A DNA stretch of 64,000 nt, from NCBI RefSeq assembly GCF_038397755.1, contig NZ_CP151637.1:1240001-1304000 (forward strand), in the 5' to 3' direction. This document shows positions 27,998 to 36,557 of the stretch, one piece after another. The notes under the pieces are model-generated. The model was not told the DNA's origin and searched no databases. It saw only the letters and a program-made list of their open reading frames with translations. A program made the translations under genes and the position numbers. Within the stretch, counting starts at the first letter, position 1. Every line of letters begins with the position of its first letter. The DNA is from Microbacterium sp. LWH7-1.2 (GTDB lineage: Bacteria; Actinomycetota; Actinomycetes; Actinomycetales; Microbacteriaceae).

Positions 27998-29193
27998 GCG
28001 TTCTCTCCCCGCCACTCGGCGAGGATCGGTCCTGCGGCAGGGATGAGCGTCGATTGGTCGACGAGGAGGTGCGTTTTCGCGGTGGCGATGTCGCGGGTGG
28101 CGCGGCCCAACGCGCTCGGGTTGCGGAACGCCTTGCTCCCGCCCCACAGCTGGGTGAACGACGTCAGCTGGTCGGCGACGTTGTGAACCCACGTCGACAC
28201 CTGTCGGACCCGGGCATCGTGATAGTCGGAGAGCCCGCCCTCCAGCGTTGCGGCATCCTCGGCTTCCTGGAAGACCCGGTATGCGAACGCCCTGGCAGCC
28301 TGATACTCCGCTTCGCGGACGGCGAAGTCGTGCGCGAACAGAGGGTGCTCCCCGATCGTGCCGGCGTATCCGAGCCGCGCCTTGTTCTTCGCAACGTCGG
28401 CGATCTCCTCGAGCGCCCGGCCCATGATGCCGAGCGTTACCGCCGCGTGGCCTGCAACGCTCATGCTGATAAGGCTCAGCGAGAAGACACCCTCGGACCG
28501 GTTCGGCTTCGCCGAGGATGCGGTGGAGAATGCGCGCCGCTCCGGGAGGAACTGCTCCGGCACCTCGTAGTCGATGCTTCCGGTGCCGACCATTCCCATG
28601 ACGTCCCAGCCGCCGAGGTACTCCACGTTCTCACGCGGGAAGTAGGCGAACAGGGTGTTCGGCTCGCCGTTGGGCAGCAGCTCCGGCTTCCCTTCGTCAT
28701 CCACCACCATGAGACCCGCAGCGACATACGTCAGGAACGCGGATCCGCTGAGGAACTGCAGCTTCGCCTTCGCTCGGTAGCCCCCCTCTACCCGCACGGC
28801 CTTGCCGAACGGCGCAGAGAATCCGGCGGAGACGGCCTTGTCGTCCCCGCCGTAGAGTTCCTGCGCACCGTCGGTCGGAAGGTATCCCGCGCCGAGGCCG
28901 ATTCCGAGCGTCGGCGCCATCAGTGCCCACCCCGTGGATCCGTCGGCTCGAGAGATCTCCTCAAGCACCGCGACAGTCTCGGTCAGACCTAGGCCGCCGC
29001 CGCCGAGATCGGCGGGGAGGAGCATCCAGTAGAGCCCCTTCTCGCGGAGGGCATCCGCGACCGCGGGGGTGATCGTCGCGGTGCGCTCCATCTCGTCGGC
29101 TTCGCCTCGGATCAGGGGTGCGAGTTCTTTCGCGCGGTCGAGGTAGTCCGCGCCCGCGGACTTCGTGACATCCAACACCGTCTCCAACGACAT
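27994..29193 (-). CDS. Flavin-dependent monooxygenase, oxygenase component (acyl-CoA dehydrogenase fold, HsaA-like)
   Basis: A 399-residue protein with the acyl-CoA dehydrogenase fold. It is most like group D flavin monooxygenases (HsaA, DszC, hydroxyphenylacetate type), which use free reduced flavin and O2. ADLGGGGLGLTETVAVLEEISRADGSTGWALM is typical of that group and not of true acyl-CoA dehydrogenases. The coupled flavin reductase gene confirms the two-component reading. I prefer the ATG at 29191-29193 over the GTG three codons earlier because AAAGGTGG is better spaced. The substrate is unknown. Confidence 0.85.
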   Translation of the reverse strand: MSLETVLDVTKSAGADYLDRAKELAPLIRGEADEMERTATITPAVADALREKGLYWMLLPADLGGGGLGLTETVAVLEEISRADGSTGWALMAPTLGIGLGAGYLPTDGAQELYGGDDKAVSAGFSAPFGKAVRVEGGYRAKAKLQFLSGSAFLTYVAAGLMVVDDEGKPELLPNGEPNTLFAYFPRENVEYLGGWDVMGMVGTGSIDYEVPEQFLPERRAFSTASSAKPNRSEGVFSLSLISMSVAGHAAVTLGIMGRALEEIADVAKNKARLGYAGTIGEHPLFAHDFAVREAEYQAARAFAYRVFQEAEDAATLEGGLSDYHDARVRQVSTWVHNVADQLTSFTQLWGGSKAFRNPSALGRATRDIATAKTHLLVDQSTLIPAAGPILAEWRGENA

Positions 29194-29235
29194 CTCTTCC
29201 ACCTTTCCCGGAACCCGGTCCGGTATCGAGGTCGC

Positions 29236-29337
29236 ACGTCGCGTTCGGCTTCGCCGCAGAACGCGACGTCGCGTTCTTGGTCAACTCATAGTAAGAAGGG
29301 AGTTGAAAAAACGAATAGACAGTTCGGTTATTCGAAC
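29236..29337. promoter_or_regulatory. Divergent promoter region with an 18-base perfect palindrome and other inverted repeats
   Basis: GAACGCGACGTCGCGTTC at 29259-29276 is an exact palindrome. Its right half ACGTCGCGTTC (29266-29276) recurs at 29236-29246, 30 bases away. Further on, TCAACTC (29281-29287) pairs with GAGTTGA (29300-29306), and GTTCG/CGAAC lie at 29322-29337. This is a likely operator array controlling the monooxygenase and the EthD-like gene. The regulator is not identified. Confidence 0.65.
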
Positions 29338-29367
29338 AATGTCCGCCCCGCGGAAGGATGGGAACTC

Positions 29368-30111
29368 ATGTCGGTCTCCCCGTCGTACGTCGCCCTGCCT
29401 ACCACCGGCCCCCTCTCGTCTGCCCTCGGCCATGCCTTGATCACCATGGCCGAGACGACGACCGAGGCGTCCGACCGGTACACGCAGTTCTACGAAGGCG
29501 ACCATTTCGTCCCCGTCGCGATGAGCAGTCCGTGGTTCTTCGCCGGAAGGCGGTGGGAGGGATCTCCGGGCTACACCGCCCAGCAGGGACTGGCAGCCAC
29601 GGCCTCGGCCGGCCGGTGGTTCCTGGGCGTGTACCTGATCGTCGAGGGCCGGCTCGACGACGCCAAGTCCTGGATCATGAGTGCGACGAACCGGGCGAAC
29701 GATGAGGGGCGGTCCTTCGCGGACCGGACACCGCTCATGACCGGGTTCGCCGACTTCGTGGGCTCTCGCCGCAAGCCCGATTTCCCCACGGACGAGTATG
29801 CGCTGATGGACCCCACGAAGGCGCTGTCGGTCGAGGTGGTCATCGACCGTGACGGCCAGGGGGCAGGATGGCTTCTCGATCGCGCGGAGTCGGTGGTCCG
29901 CGACGTGGAGAGCGTGTCCGCGGTCCACATCTTCGGCGACCAGACCCCCGACGGCGAGGCGCGCTTCACGCTGCTGTGGTTCCTCGACTCCGACGCCGAG
30001 GCGCACGCGCCCTCGACGGCGGAGGTGGAGCGCATGGAAGCGGCCGGCTACCCCGTGCAGGTGCTGGCGGCGCTCACGCCCCGCCGCATGGGTGTCGCCG
30101 CGGCCGGGTAG
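29368..30111 (+). CDS. EthD/DUF-type alpha-beta barrel-like protein, 247 aa
   Basis: No firm family is recognised. The segment EASDRYTQFYEGDHFVPVAMSSPWFFAGRRWEG resembles the EthD pattern, in which an acidic start leads to a DxxHxP-like region and then GRRY/GRRW. A second half from about residue 140 (SVEVVIDRDGQGAGWLLDRAESVVRDVESV) could be a second ferredoxin-like domain. Proteins of this type accompany ether- and polyketide-related oxidations, but their role is unclear. It is divergent from the two-component monooxygenase and shares its operator region, so it probably serves the same substrate. Confidence 0.6.
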   Translation: MSVSPSYVALPTTGPLSSALGHALITMAETTTEASDRYTQFYEGDHFVPVAMSSPWFFAGRRWEGSPGYTAQQGLAATASAGRWFLGVYLIVEGRLDDAKSWIMSATNRANDEGRSFADRTPLMTGFADFVGSRRKPDFPTDEYALMDPTKALSVEVVIDRDGQGAGWLLDRAESVVRDVESVSAVHIFGDQTPDGEARFTLLWFLDSDAEAHAPSTAEVERMEAAGYPVQVLAALTPRRMGVAAAG

Positions 30112-30115
30112 TCCT

Positions 30116-30137
30116 GCGCCGGCCGTGGGCCGGGCGC
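30116..30137. terminator. GC-rich hairpin between convergent genes
   Basis: GCGCCGGCC and GGCC-G-GGCGC form a stem with a three-base loop and one bulged base. It fills the 39-base gap between two converging genes, so a shared terminator is likely. Confidence 0.55.
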
Positions 30138-30150
30138 CTGCACGCGGTGA

Positions 30151-30936
30151 TCAGAGCGCGAGGTAGCCTCCGTCCACGGGCAGCGCCACGCCATGGATGT
30201 TGGACGCCGCGTCGGAGGCGAGGAAGAGCACCACCGCTGCCGCTTCCGACGGATCCGCCACCCGGCGCGTGGGATACACGCGATCGACATGCTCCTGCCA
30301 CTCGTCAGGCGTGAAGCGGCTGATGAACTCGTTAAGGATCTCCGTCCGGTGGGCGCCGGGGCAGATCGCGTTCACGCGCACGCCGTGTCGCGCGTAGTCG
30401 ACCGCTGCGGCCTTCGTGAGGCCGATGACCGCCGCCATCGCGGCGCAGTACTCGGCATTGCCCGCCATGCCCACGACACCGGCGATCGAGGACATATTGA
30501 TGATCGCGCCGCCCCCCGACTCGACCATCGCCGGGATCGCGTACTTCATACCGAGGAAAACGCCCTTAGCGTGGATGCCGATGGTCCGGTCGAAGGATTC
30601 CTCATCGACCGCAGCCAGCGGGCGGCCCTGACCGCTGTTGCCGGCGTTGTTGAACAGCACGTCCACCCCGCCCCATTCCCGCGTCGCGCGGTCGACCATG
30701 CTGCGCACCGAACCGGCGCTGAGCACGTCCACCTGCTGACCCTCGATGCTCCCGGGGAGGCCAGCGGCCAGCTCGCGGGTGCGCTCCAGCGGCTGACTGC
30801 GCCGCCCGCCGACGAGCACTCGGGCGCCGCGCGCGGCGAAGGCGAGAGCCGTCGCCTGTCCGACACCAGTCCCTCCGCCCGTGATGAGCACCCGTTTGCC
30901 CTGGAACGCACCCGTGGAGAAGACATCATCGGCCAT
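30151..30936 (-). CDS. SDR family oxidoreductase lacking the catalytic lysine
   Basis: A 261-residue classical short-chain dehydrogenase/reductase. The cofactor motif is GGGTGVG (20-26), NNAG lies at 96-99, and the catalytic serine at about 149-150. The tyrosine Tyr163 is present, but the YxxxK lysine is Met167 (YCAAM). The C-terminal PVDGGYLAL is normal. Loss of the lysine normally abolishes or strongly reduces dehydrogenase activity, so it may be a binding protein, use another mechanism, or be decaying. A GAGGA site precedes the ATG. Confidence 0.85.
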   Translation of the reverse strand: MADDVFSTGAFQGKRVLITGGGTGVGQATALAFAARGARVLVGGRRSQPLERTRELAAGLPGSIEGQQVDVLSAGSVRSMVDRATREWGGVDVLFNNAGNSGQGRPLAAVDEESFDRTIGIHAKGVFLGMKYAIPAMVESGGGAIINMSSIAGVVGMAGNAEYCAAMAAVIGLTKAAAVDYARHGVRVNAICPGAHRTEILNEFISRFTPDEWQEHVDRVYPTRRVADPSEAAAVVLFLASDAASNIHGVALPVDGGYLAL

Positions 30937-31003
30937 AGGCAGATCCTCGCGGGCCGGCGCCGCCGCGTGCGCAAGCCGCTCATCGGGCGGGACGCGACGG
31001 TCG

Positions 31004-31459
31004 CTACCCTCGCGAGTAGGTCGCCACCAGGCGCGCCTGCTCGATCACGTGCGATGCGTACTGGGCGAGAAACTCGGCACGGGACGGCTCCCCACTGACC
31101 GATCGGTCGAGCGCATAGAGCCAGAAGTAGTAGTGATGCTTCCCATGCCCGACGGGAGGACGAGGGCCGAACCATTCGCGTTTTCCGGCGTCGTTCTGGC
31201 CGGTCCGAAACGGCAGGTCGTCCCCGAGGAGTCCGGCACGGGCGGGTATCCCATAGCAGGTCCAGTGCGAGTAGCCGAACGGCAGCGGGGCGTCAGGGTC
31301 ATGCATGATGAGCGCGAGCTCGACGGCGCCACTCGGGACACCTCGGATACTCAGCCGCGGCACCGCGTTGTCGAAATAGGCGGTGAAGCGGTCGGGGAAT
31401 CGACCGCCCCCGGGCAGATCAAGGCTGGTCAATTCAAGATCCCGGATGTTGAGCGCCAC
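31004..31459 (-). CDS. PEBP family protein (YbhB/YbcL type)
   Basis: A phosphatidylethanolamine-binding-protein-like protein of about 151 residues. The DPDAPLPFGYSHWTCYGIP segment near 55-75 and the later GKHHYYFWLYALD are the family's ligand-site motifs. Bacterial members have no settled role. An AGGAGAGGA sits six bases before a GTG at 31459, so I take that as start over the ATG at 31477. Either way it overlaps the 3' end of the oxidase gene on the same strand by at least 26 bases, so the two are co-transcribed. Confidence 0.8.
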   Translation of the reverse strand: MALNIRDLELTSLDLPGGGRFPDRFTAYFDNAVPRLSIRGVPSGAVELALIMHDPDAPLPFGYSHWTCYGIPARAGLLGDDLPFRTGQNDAGKREWFGPRPPVGHGKHHYYFWLYALDRSVSGEPSRAEFLAQYASHVIEQARLVATYSRG

Positions 31460-34400
31460 GACTCGTCCTCTCCTCATGCCGTCGCCGCCCTCGGCGCCGG
31501 ACCGATTTCGTCTCGTTCAAATAGCCCGGCGGGTCGAGGATCTCCGCGAGATGCCAGCCGCGTCGAGCCGGCTCGAGCTGCTGAACCTGCATGGAGCAGC
31601 TGAAGCCGTCGGTGAGGACGGGCGTCTCGGGTCCGGTCCGGTTCAGAGCAGGGATGAGCGCCTGCGCCGCCACTGCCATCGACACGTCGTAGTGGGCGGC
31701 CTCGAAGCCGAAGTTTCCCGCGACGCCGCAGCATCCTGTCGCCTCACGGACGATCGTGACACCCACGGCCTCGAGGGCGGCCCGCTGCACGCCTGCGCCG
31801 AACACCGCGTACTCGTGGCAGTGGGTCTGCACCGTGACCTCGGACGCGACGTGCGCGGGCCTCCAACCCTGCGTCGTCCAGTCGGTCACGGCCTCGGCGA
31901 AGCTCCGGATACGAGCTGCCACGCGCTGCGCCGCCGCGGTGCCGACCAGCTCGGGCCCGTCCTTACGCAGGGCCGCTGCGCAGCTGGGTTCGATCACGAC
32001 GATCGGACGGTCGGTTCCGTCGTCCAGCCTGTCGATCGCGGTCCGCAGCAGCCGCTGGGCTGTGCTGAGCTGACCCGTCGAGATGTACGTGAGCCCGCAG
32101 CAGGCGTCTGCCTCGCACGACACCGTGTGCCCGGCATCCGACACGACCCGCGCCGCCGCTCCCGCCACCTCGGGGCGGAATCCCCTGGTAAAAGAGTCGA
32201 CGAAGAGGACGACATCCCCGTCCGTTCGCTTCGTGCCGTGCACCCCGAGCGCCTGTCGCAGACTGCGCCGTGAGGCGAAGGAGGGCAGGCGCCGGAGTGG
32301 GCTCAGTCCCCCGGCACGGAGGAGGACTCGACGTAGCGGAGTCCTCAGCACGGCGTTGACCACCGGGCTGATGTGCACAGTGAACCGCAGCCACAGCGGC
32401 AGCCATCCGAGAGAGTAGTGCGACATGGGGCGGATCCTGCCGGCGTAGTAGTGCGAGAAGAACTCGGACTTGTACGTCGACATGTCGACGCCGGCCGGAC
32501 AGTCGGTGGAGCACGCCTTGCACGAGAGGCAGAGGTCGAGCGCTCCTCGCACCTCCTCTGACCGCCACCCGGACTCGGCGCCCCGCGCCCCCCGGACCAT
32601 GTCCTGGAGCACTCGCGAACGGCCTCGGGTCGAGTCGGTCTCTTCATGCGTGGCCCGGAAGCTCGGGCACATCACACCGCCGGTGTCCGAGCGGCACCGG
32701 CCCACGCCGATGCAGGACTGCACCGCATGGACCCACGGGTCAATGTCGTCCGGCGCACCGGCAGCCGGCTTCAGGTCGAAGTGCGTGCGCCACGCACGAT
32801 CCGGAACGTCCGCGAGAGCCAGGTCGGCGTCGAACGGGGCGGGGTCGACGATCGAGCCGGGATTGAGCAGGCCGAGACCATCCCACAGCGCGCGGAACCG
32901 CCGGAACGAGTTCATCATCGAGGCGGAGTACATCACAGGGAGCAGCTCCGACCGCGCACGGCCGTCGCCGTGCTCACCCGAGAGCGAGCCGCCATGCCGC
33001 ACCACTAGGCGCGCGGCATCGTGAGTGAAAGCCCGGAACACCTCCCGCCCGGACTCGGTCCGCAGGTCGTACGAGATCCGGATGTGCATGCAACCGGCAC
33101 CGAAGTGGCCGTACATGATGCCCGTGAGACCGTGCGCCTCCAGGAGTCCACGGAAGTCGGCCAGATAGTCAGCCAGGTTCTCAGGCGCGACAGCGGAGTC
33201 CTCCCATCCGGCCATGGTCTCCCCGCCGCGCGCCGGTCTTGACGAGAGACCGGCGCCATCCTCGCGCACGCGCCACAGCGCTGCCCGGTCGGAAGGATCG
33301 CTCACCAGGAGCCCCTCCCGCATCCGTCCCATCGTCTGCAGCCGGCTCAGGAGCCGCTCCGCCTCCGCGACGACCGACGCTCTGTCCTTCCCGTCCAGAT
33401 CCACGTAAAGGAACGCCTTGCCCGCGGGCATCCCAACGACACTCTGCGGCCCTCGGCGCATGCGCATCGTCTCAACGATGTCCTCGTCGATCCCCTCGAC
33501 CGCGGCGGGCCGGAACGTCAGGATCTCCGGGATGTCGCGCGCGGCGTCGACGACGTCGGCGTAGCCGAGGCAGACGAGTAGCGCGCTCGCCGGTCTGGGC
33601 ACCAGTTTCATGCGCGCCCGCACGACGACGGCGCATGTGCCCTCGGAGCCGACCAGCGCCCTTGCTGCGTCGAAGCCGTTCTCCGGCAGCAGGTGCGCGA
33701 GGTGGTAGCCGGAAACCTGTCGCGGGATGCGGCCGAGCTCCAGTCGAAATTCCGCGAGGTTGCCGAGGGCCAGGTCTCGCAGGCCGTTCTCCAACTCCTC
33801 TGCGCGGCGGAGCGAGTACTCGTCGTCAGCGCGAGTCGCGCGGATTCCGCCGGCGGACGCAGTCAGCGCGGCCCCGTCGGACGTGACCACGTCGAGTTCG
33901 ATCACGTGGTCGGTCGTTCGCCCGTACCGGACCGAGTGGTTCCCGCAGGCGTCGTTGCCGATCGCGCCCCCGACTGTCGCACGGTTGCGCGACGACGGAT
34001 CGGGGGCGAACGTCGCCGCCCCGCCGCTCGCATCCTCGACTGCACGGGTCAGGTCGGACAGCACCACCCCGGGGTCGACGTCCGCGAGCATGGCGTCCGT
34101 GTCGATGCGGTGGATGCGCGTCATATACCGGGACACATCCATGACGACTCCCGCGCCGACCGCGTTCCCCGCCATCGACGTCCCGCCGCCCCGCGTCACC
34201 AGGCTGGTTCCTGTGGAGCGACATGCGGCGATGACCCCACGCACCTGCTCGGGGTCCCGGGGGTACACGACGACAAGCGGGGGGACTCGGTAGTTGGACG
34301 CGTCATACGAGTACGCCGCGAGCGTCGCGCCCGAGCGGTCGACGATGACGCCGGTCGCCTCCAGCAGATCCAGCAGCGCCGTGCGCTCTCGCGTCAGACT

Positions 34401-34460
34401 CACCTGTTCTCCGATCTCAGCCGGCGCGCTCGATCCCCGTTGCCCCGAGATGGTCCGCAC
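31434..34460 (-). CDS. FAD/Fe-S D-2-hydroxyacid dehydrogenase (YdiJ-like fusion)
   Basis: A 1008-residue fusion of the size of E. coli YdiJ, a D-2-hydroxyglutarate dehydrogenase. The N-terminal FAD_binding_4 domain (VTRGGGTSMAGNAVG near 90) is followed by the substrate/FAD-linked C domain (GEHGDGRARSELLP near 495). A [4Fe-4S] module (CLSCKACSTDCP near 665) and two CCG-type cysteine segments (HCHEYAVFG, GCCGVAGNFG) complete it. The start is GTG three bases after the upstream stop; an in-frame GTG at codon 20 with GGAGAA is an alternative. In this cluster it may oxidise a D-2-hydroxyacid made during side-chain degradation. Confidence 0.88.
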   Translation of the reverse strand: MRTISGQRGSSAPAEIGEQVSLTRERTALLDLLEATGVIVDRSGATLAAYSYDASNYRVPPLVVVYPRDPEQVRGVIAACRSTGTSLVTRGGGTSMAGNAVGAGVVMDVSRYMTRIHRIDTDAMLADVDPGVVLSDLTRAVEDASGGAATFAPDPSSRNRATVGGAIGNDACGNHSVRYGRTTDHVIELDVVTSDGAALTASAGGIRATRADDEYSLRRAEELENGLRDLALGNLAEFRLELGRIPRQVSGYHLAHLLPENGFDAARALVGSEGTCAVVVRARMKLVPRPASALLVCLGYADVVDAARDIPEILTFRPAAVEGIDEDIVETMRMRRGPQSVVGMPAGKAFLYVDLDGKDRASVVAEAERLLSRLQTMGRMREGLLVSDPSDRAALWRVREDGAGLSSRPARGGETMAGWEDSAVAPENLADYLADFRGLLEAHGLTGIMYGHFGAGCMHIRISYDLRTESGREVFRAFTHDAARLVVRHGGSLSGEHGDGRARSELLPVMYSASMMNSFRRFRALWDGLGLLNPGSIVDPAPFDADLALADVPDRAWRTHFDLKPAAGAPDDIDPWVHAVQSCIGVGRCRSDTGGVMCPSFRATHEETDSTRGRSRVLQDMVRGARGAESGWRSEEVRGALDLCLSCKACSTDCPAGVDMSTYKSEFFSHYYAGRIRPMSHYSLGWLPLWLRFTVHISPVVNAVLRTPLRRVLLRAGGLSPLRRLPSFASRRSLRQALGVHGTKRTDGDVVLFVDSFTRGFRPEVAGAAARVVSDAGHTVSCEADACCGLTYISTGQLSTAQRLLRTAIDRLDDGTDRPIVVIEPSCAAALRKDGPELVGTAAAQRVAARIRSFAEAVTDWTTQGWRPAHVASEVTVQTHCHEYAVFGAGVQRAALEAVGVTIVREATGCCGVAGNFGFEAAHYDVSMAVAAQALIPALNRTGPETPVLTDGFSCSMQVQQLEPARRGWHLAEILDPPGYLNETKSVRRRGRRRHEERTSRGAQHPGS

Positions 34461-34463
34461 GGG

Positions 34464-35411
34464 TCAGTGCGACCCGGCCCGTACTCGCGTCATATGCATC
34501 TCGGTCTGCGCGAGGGCAGCCACCAGCCGGGGGCCGACGAGGGTGCTCAGGCCCGCGGTCCACGGGATGCGCTGTGCGGTCCCCCACACCGAATCAGCGG
34601 GTCTGTCGCGCATCGCCCGGGCGACCGCTCGAGTGCGGGCCTCATGGTGCTCTGCGATTTGGGCGCTGCGCTCCGCCAGGCCCGTGAAGCGATACCCGTG
34701 CCCGGGGCTGACGACGAGGTGGTCGTAGCGAACCGTCTTCCGCAGTGAATCCAGATAGCAGTCGAGAGGATTCTCACCGTCGCCCACCCAGTGCCCGATG
34801 CCGGGATTCACGATCGGCAGCACATGATCTCCCGAGAAGAAGAGACCCGAGCCCTCCTCGACGAGGCACACGTGCCCCGCCGTGTGGCCGGGCGTGTCGA
34901 CGACCACGACCTCCCGACCGGGTATGGGCAGGACATCGCCCTCCTCGACCCGCACGTCCACGTGGATATCGGCTGCGCGCATACTCGATTGCGAGACACG
35001 AGCGCGAAGCTCGCCGCGCGACTTGTCGGGCACTCCCCACCTGGCAAGCGCGCCCTCGTCGGGGAATGCGACGTTCTCCTTCAACTGGCGCGCCTCTCGG
35101 GCACCCATGACGGTGGCGGCTCCATGATCGCGGAGGCGGTGCGCCATCCCCAGATGATCGAGGTGCAGGTGCGTGACGATGCAGGACCGCACTGATCCTC
35201 GGTCGCGACCGATGTCGGTCAGGAAATCCGTGAGGATGCGGACGTTATCCTCCGAGTCTGCACCGGGGTCGATAAGGTGGATGCCCCGCTCGGCGTCTTC
35301 GAGGACATAGCAAAGCGTGAAGCGCACGGACCCGTTCGGGAAGTCGATCGGAAGGGGAAGGCACCAGGTGCGCTCATCGATCCGCTCCGGCATGGGAAGC
35401 TCTCCGCGCAT
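34464..35411 (-). CDS. Metallo-beta-lactamase fold hydrolase
   Basis: An MBL-fold protein with the metal motif THLHLDHLG and further ligands in DTPGHTAGHV and SPGHG. The family hydrolyses thioesters, lactones and many other bonds. Here a lactonase or acyl-CoA thioesterase role is plausible but not shown. The frame opens at 35459. I prefer 35411 (MRGELPMPERID) with GAGG upstream, and 35393 (MPERID) after GGAG is equally possible. It lies between the LLM oxidoreductase and the YdiJ-like gene in one operon with gaps of a few bases. Confidence 0.82.
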   Translation of the reverse strand: MRGELPMPERIDERTWCLPLPIDFPNGSVRFTLCYVLEDAERGIHLIDPGADSEDNVRILTDFLTDIGRDRGSVRSCIVTHLHLDHLGMAHRLRDHGAATVMGAREARQLKENVAFPDEGALARWGVPDKSRGELRARVSQSSMRAADIHVDVRVEEGDVLPIPGREVVVVDTPGHTAGHVCLVEEGSGLFFSGDHVLPIVNPGIGHWVGDGENPLDCYLDSLRKTVRYDHLVVSPGHGYRFTGLAERSAQIAEHHEARTRAVARAMRDRPADSVWGTAQRIPWTAGLSTLVGPRLVAALAQTEMHMTRVRAGSH

Positions 35412-35465
35412 CGCGGCCTCTTCGCGGCTGCGGGTCACGGCGGAGTGGGACGCGCGCATACGGCC

Positions 35466-36557
35466 TCAGCTCCGGGATTCCCGCGCCGCGGGCCTGACCT
35501 GCTGATCGCCGTCGGCGCCGGACAGCGTGGACGCGGCGTCGTCGGCGACTCCCGCGCGCCATCGGTCGAAGAAGCCGACGAGGTCCGGCTGGGCGTAGCC
35601 GCCCCACAGGTTCGAGACGCCATCGGCGACGAGAGTGCGGAGGCGATCGCGCACCTCGTCTGGGCGACCCATCACGCCGAACTGCTCGAGGAGATAGTCC
35701 CGCAACCCGAGCTCCTTGATCAGCGCCGCATTCGGATTCTCCAGCTCGCCATCCGCATGGTGCACGTAGGAATAGCGCTGCGCCAGTTCTGTGAACGCCC
35801 CACGCAGCGAATCGGGGATGACGCTTCGCCCTCCACCCTTGACCAAGAGGTTGCCGGCGACCGCCAGAACCGAGCCCGACGCGTCGGCGGCGAGATCGCC
35901 CGACTCGGCGACGTCCAGGCAGACGTAGTGCCAGACCTCGATCTCTGAGGGATCCCTGCCCACGGAACGGGCGCCGAGGGCGATGTGCTCCGCCGCGAAC
36001 TCGCGCGACCGCTCCCCCACCCCGAGCCCGACGACGACGCCGTCGGCCACCCGGCCCGCGGCCTGCAGAGATCTCGGTCCGTGCGCCGACATGAGGATCG
36101 GAATCCGTCCGCCCGACCACCACTGGAGCCGTGCGGTCTCGCCGCGATACTCGGCCCGCCCCGTCTCGTGCATGCTGCGGATGGCCAGGATGCATTCCTC
36201 GAGCTCGGCGAGTGTTGTCGACCGCGCTCCGGAGTTGCGCAGGGCACTGTCCCCCGTGCCGATGCCGAGCACGGCGCGGCCGCCGGAGAACTCGTGCAGG
36301 CTGGCGATCGCAGAGGCAGTGACAGTGGGATGCCGGGTCACCGGGTTCGTCACGCCCGGACCGAACAAAATCGACGTCGTTGCCGCGGCGATCATCGTCA
36401 GTGTCGTGTAGAGCTCCCGGGCGGTCGACTGCATGTCCCCGACGCGGAGGGCGCTGAACCCGGCACTCTCAGCTGCCTGGGCTACCGTGCCGATGTCGCG
36501 CAGCGCAGTGGCCGGAAGGTTCACGCTCACCCGCGCAGTGGTCCGCCCGGCGGTCAT
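35466..36557 (-). CDS. LLM-class flavin/F420-dependent oxidoreductase
   Basis: A 363-residue luciferase-like TIM-barrel protein. TNPVTRHPTVTASAIASLHEFSGGRAVLGIGTGDS (about 70-105) is typical of F420-dependent members of the family, such as methylene-H4MPT reductase-like enzymes. It could be an F420-dependent dehydrogenase/reductase or an FMNH2 monooxygenase of the type that forms lactones from ketones. Its start overlaps the LivF stop by one base, so it belongs to the transporter operon. Confidence 0.85.
   Translation of the reverse strand: MTAGRTTARVSVNLPATALRDIGTVAQAAESAGFSALRVGDMQSTARELYTTLTMIAAATTSILFGPGVTNPVTRHPTVTASAIASLHEFSGGRAVLGIGTGDSALRNSGARSTTLAELEECILAIRSMHETGRAEYRGETARLQWWSGGRIPILMSAHGPRSLQAAGRVADGVVVGLGVGERSREFAAEHIALGARSVGRDPSEIEVWHYVCLDVAESGDLAADASGSVLAVAGNLLVKGGGRSVIPDSLRGAFTELAQRYSYVHHADGELENPNAALIKELGLRDYLLEQFGVMGRPDEVRDRLRTLVADGVSNLWGGYAQPDLVGFFDRWRAGVADDAASTLSGADGDQQVRPAARESRS

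Noticed and set aside
27994..29193. Ordinary acyl-CoA dehydrogenase
   Set aside because: The coupled flavin reductase and HsaA-like sequence favour a two-component monooxygenase.
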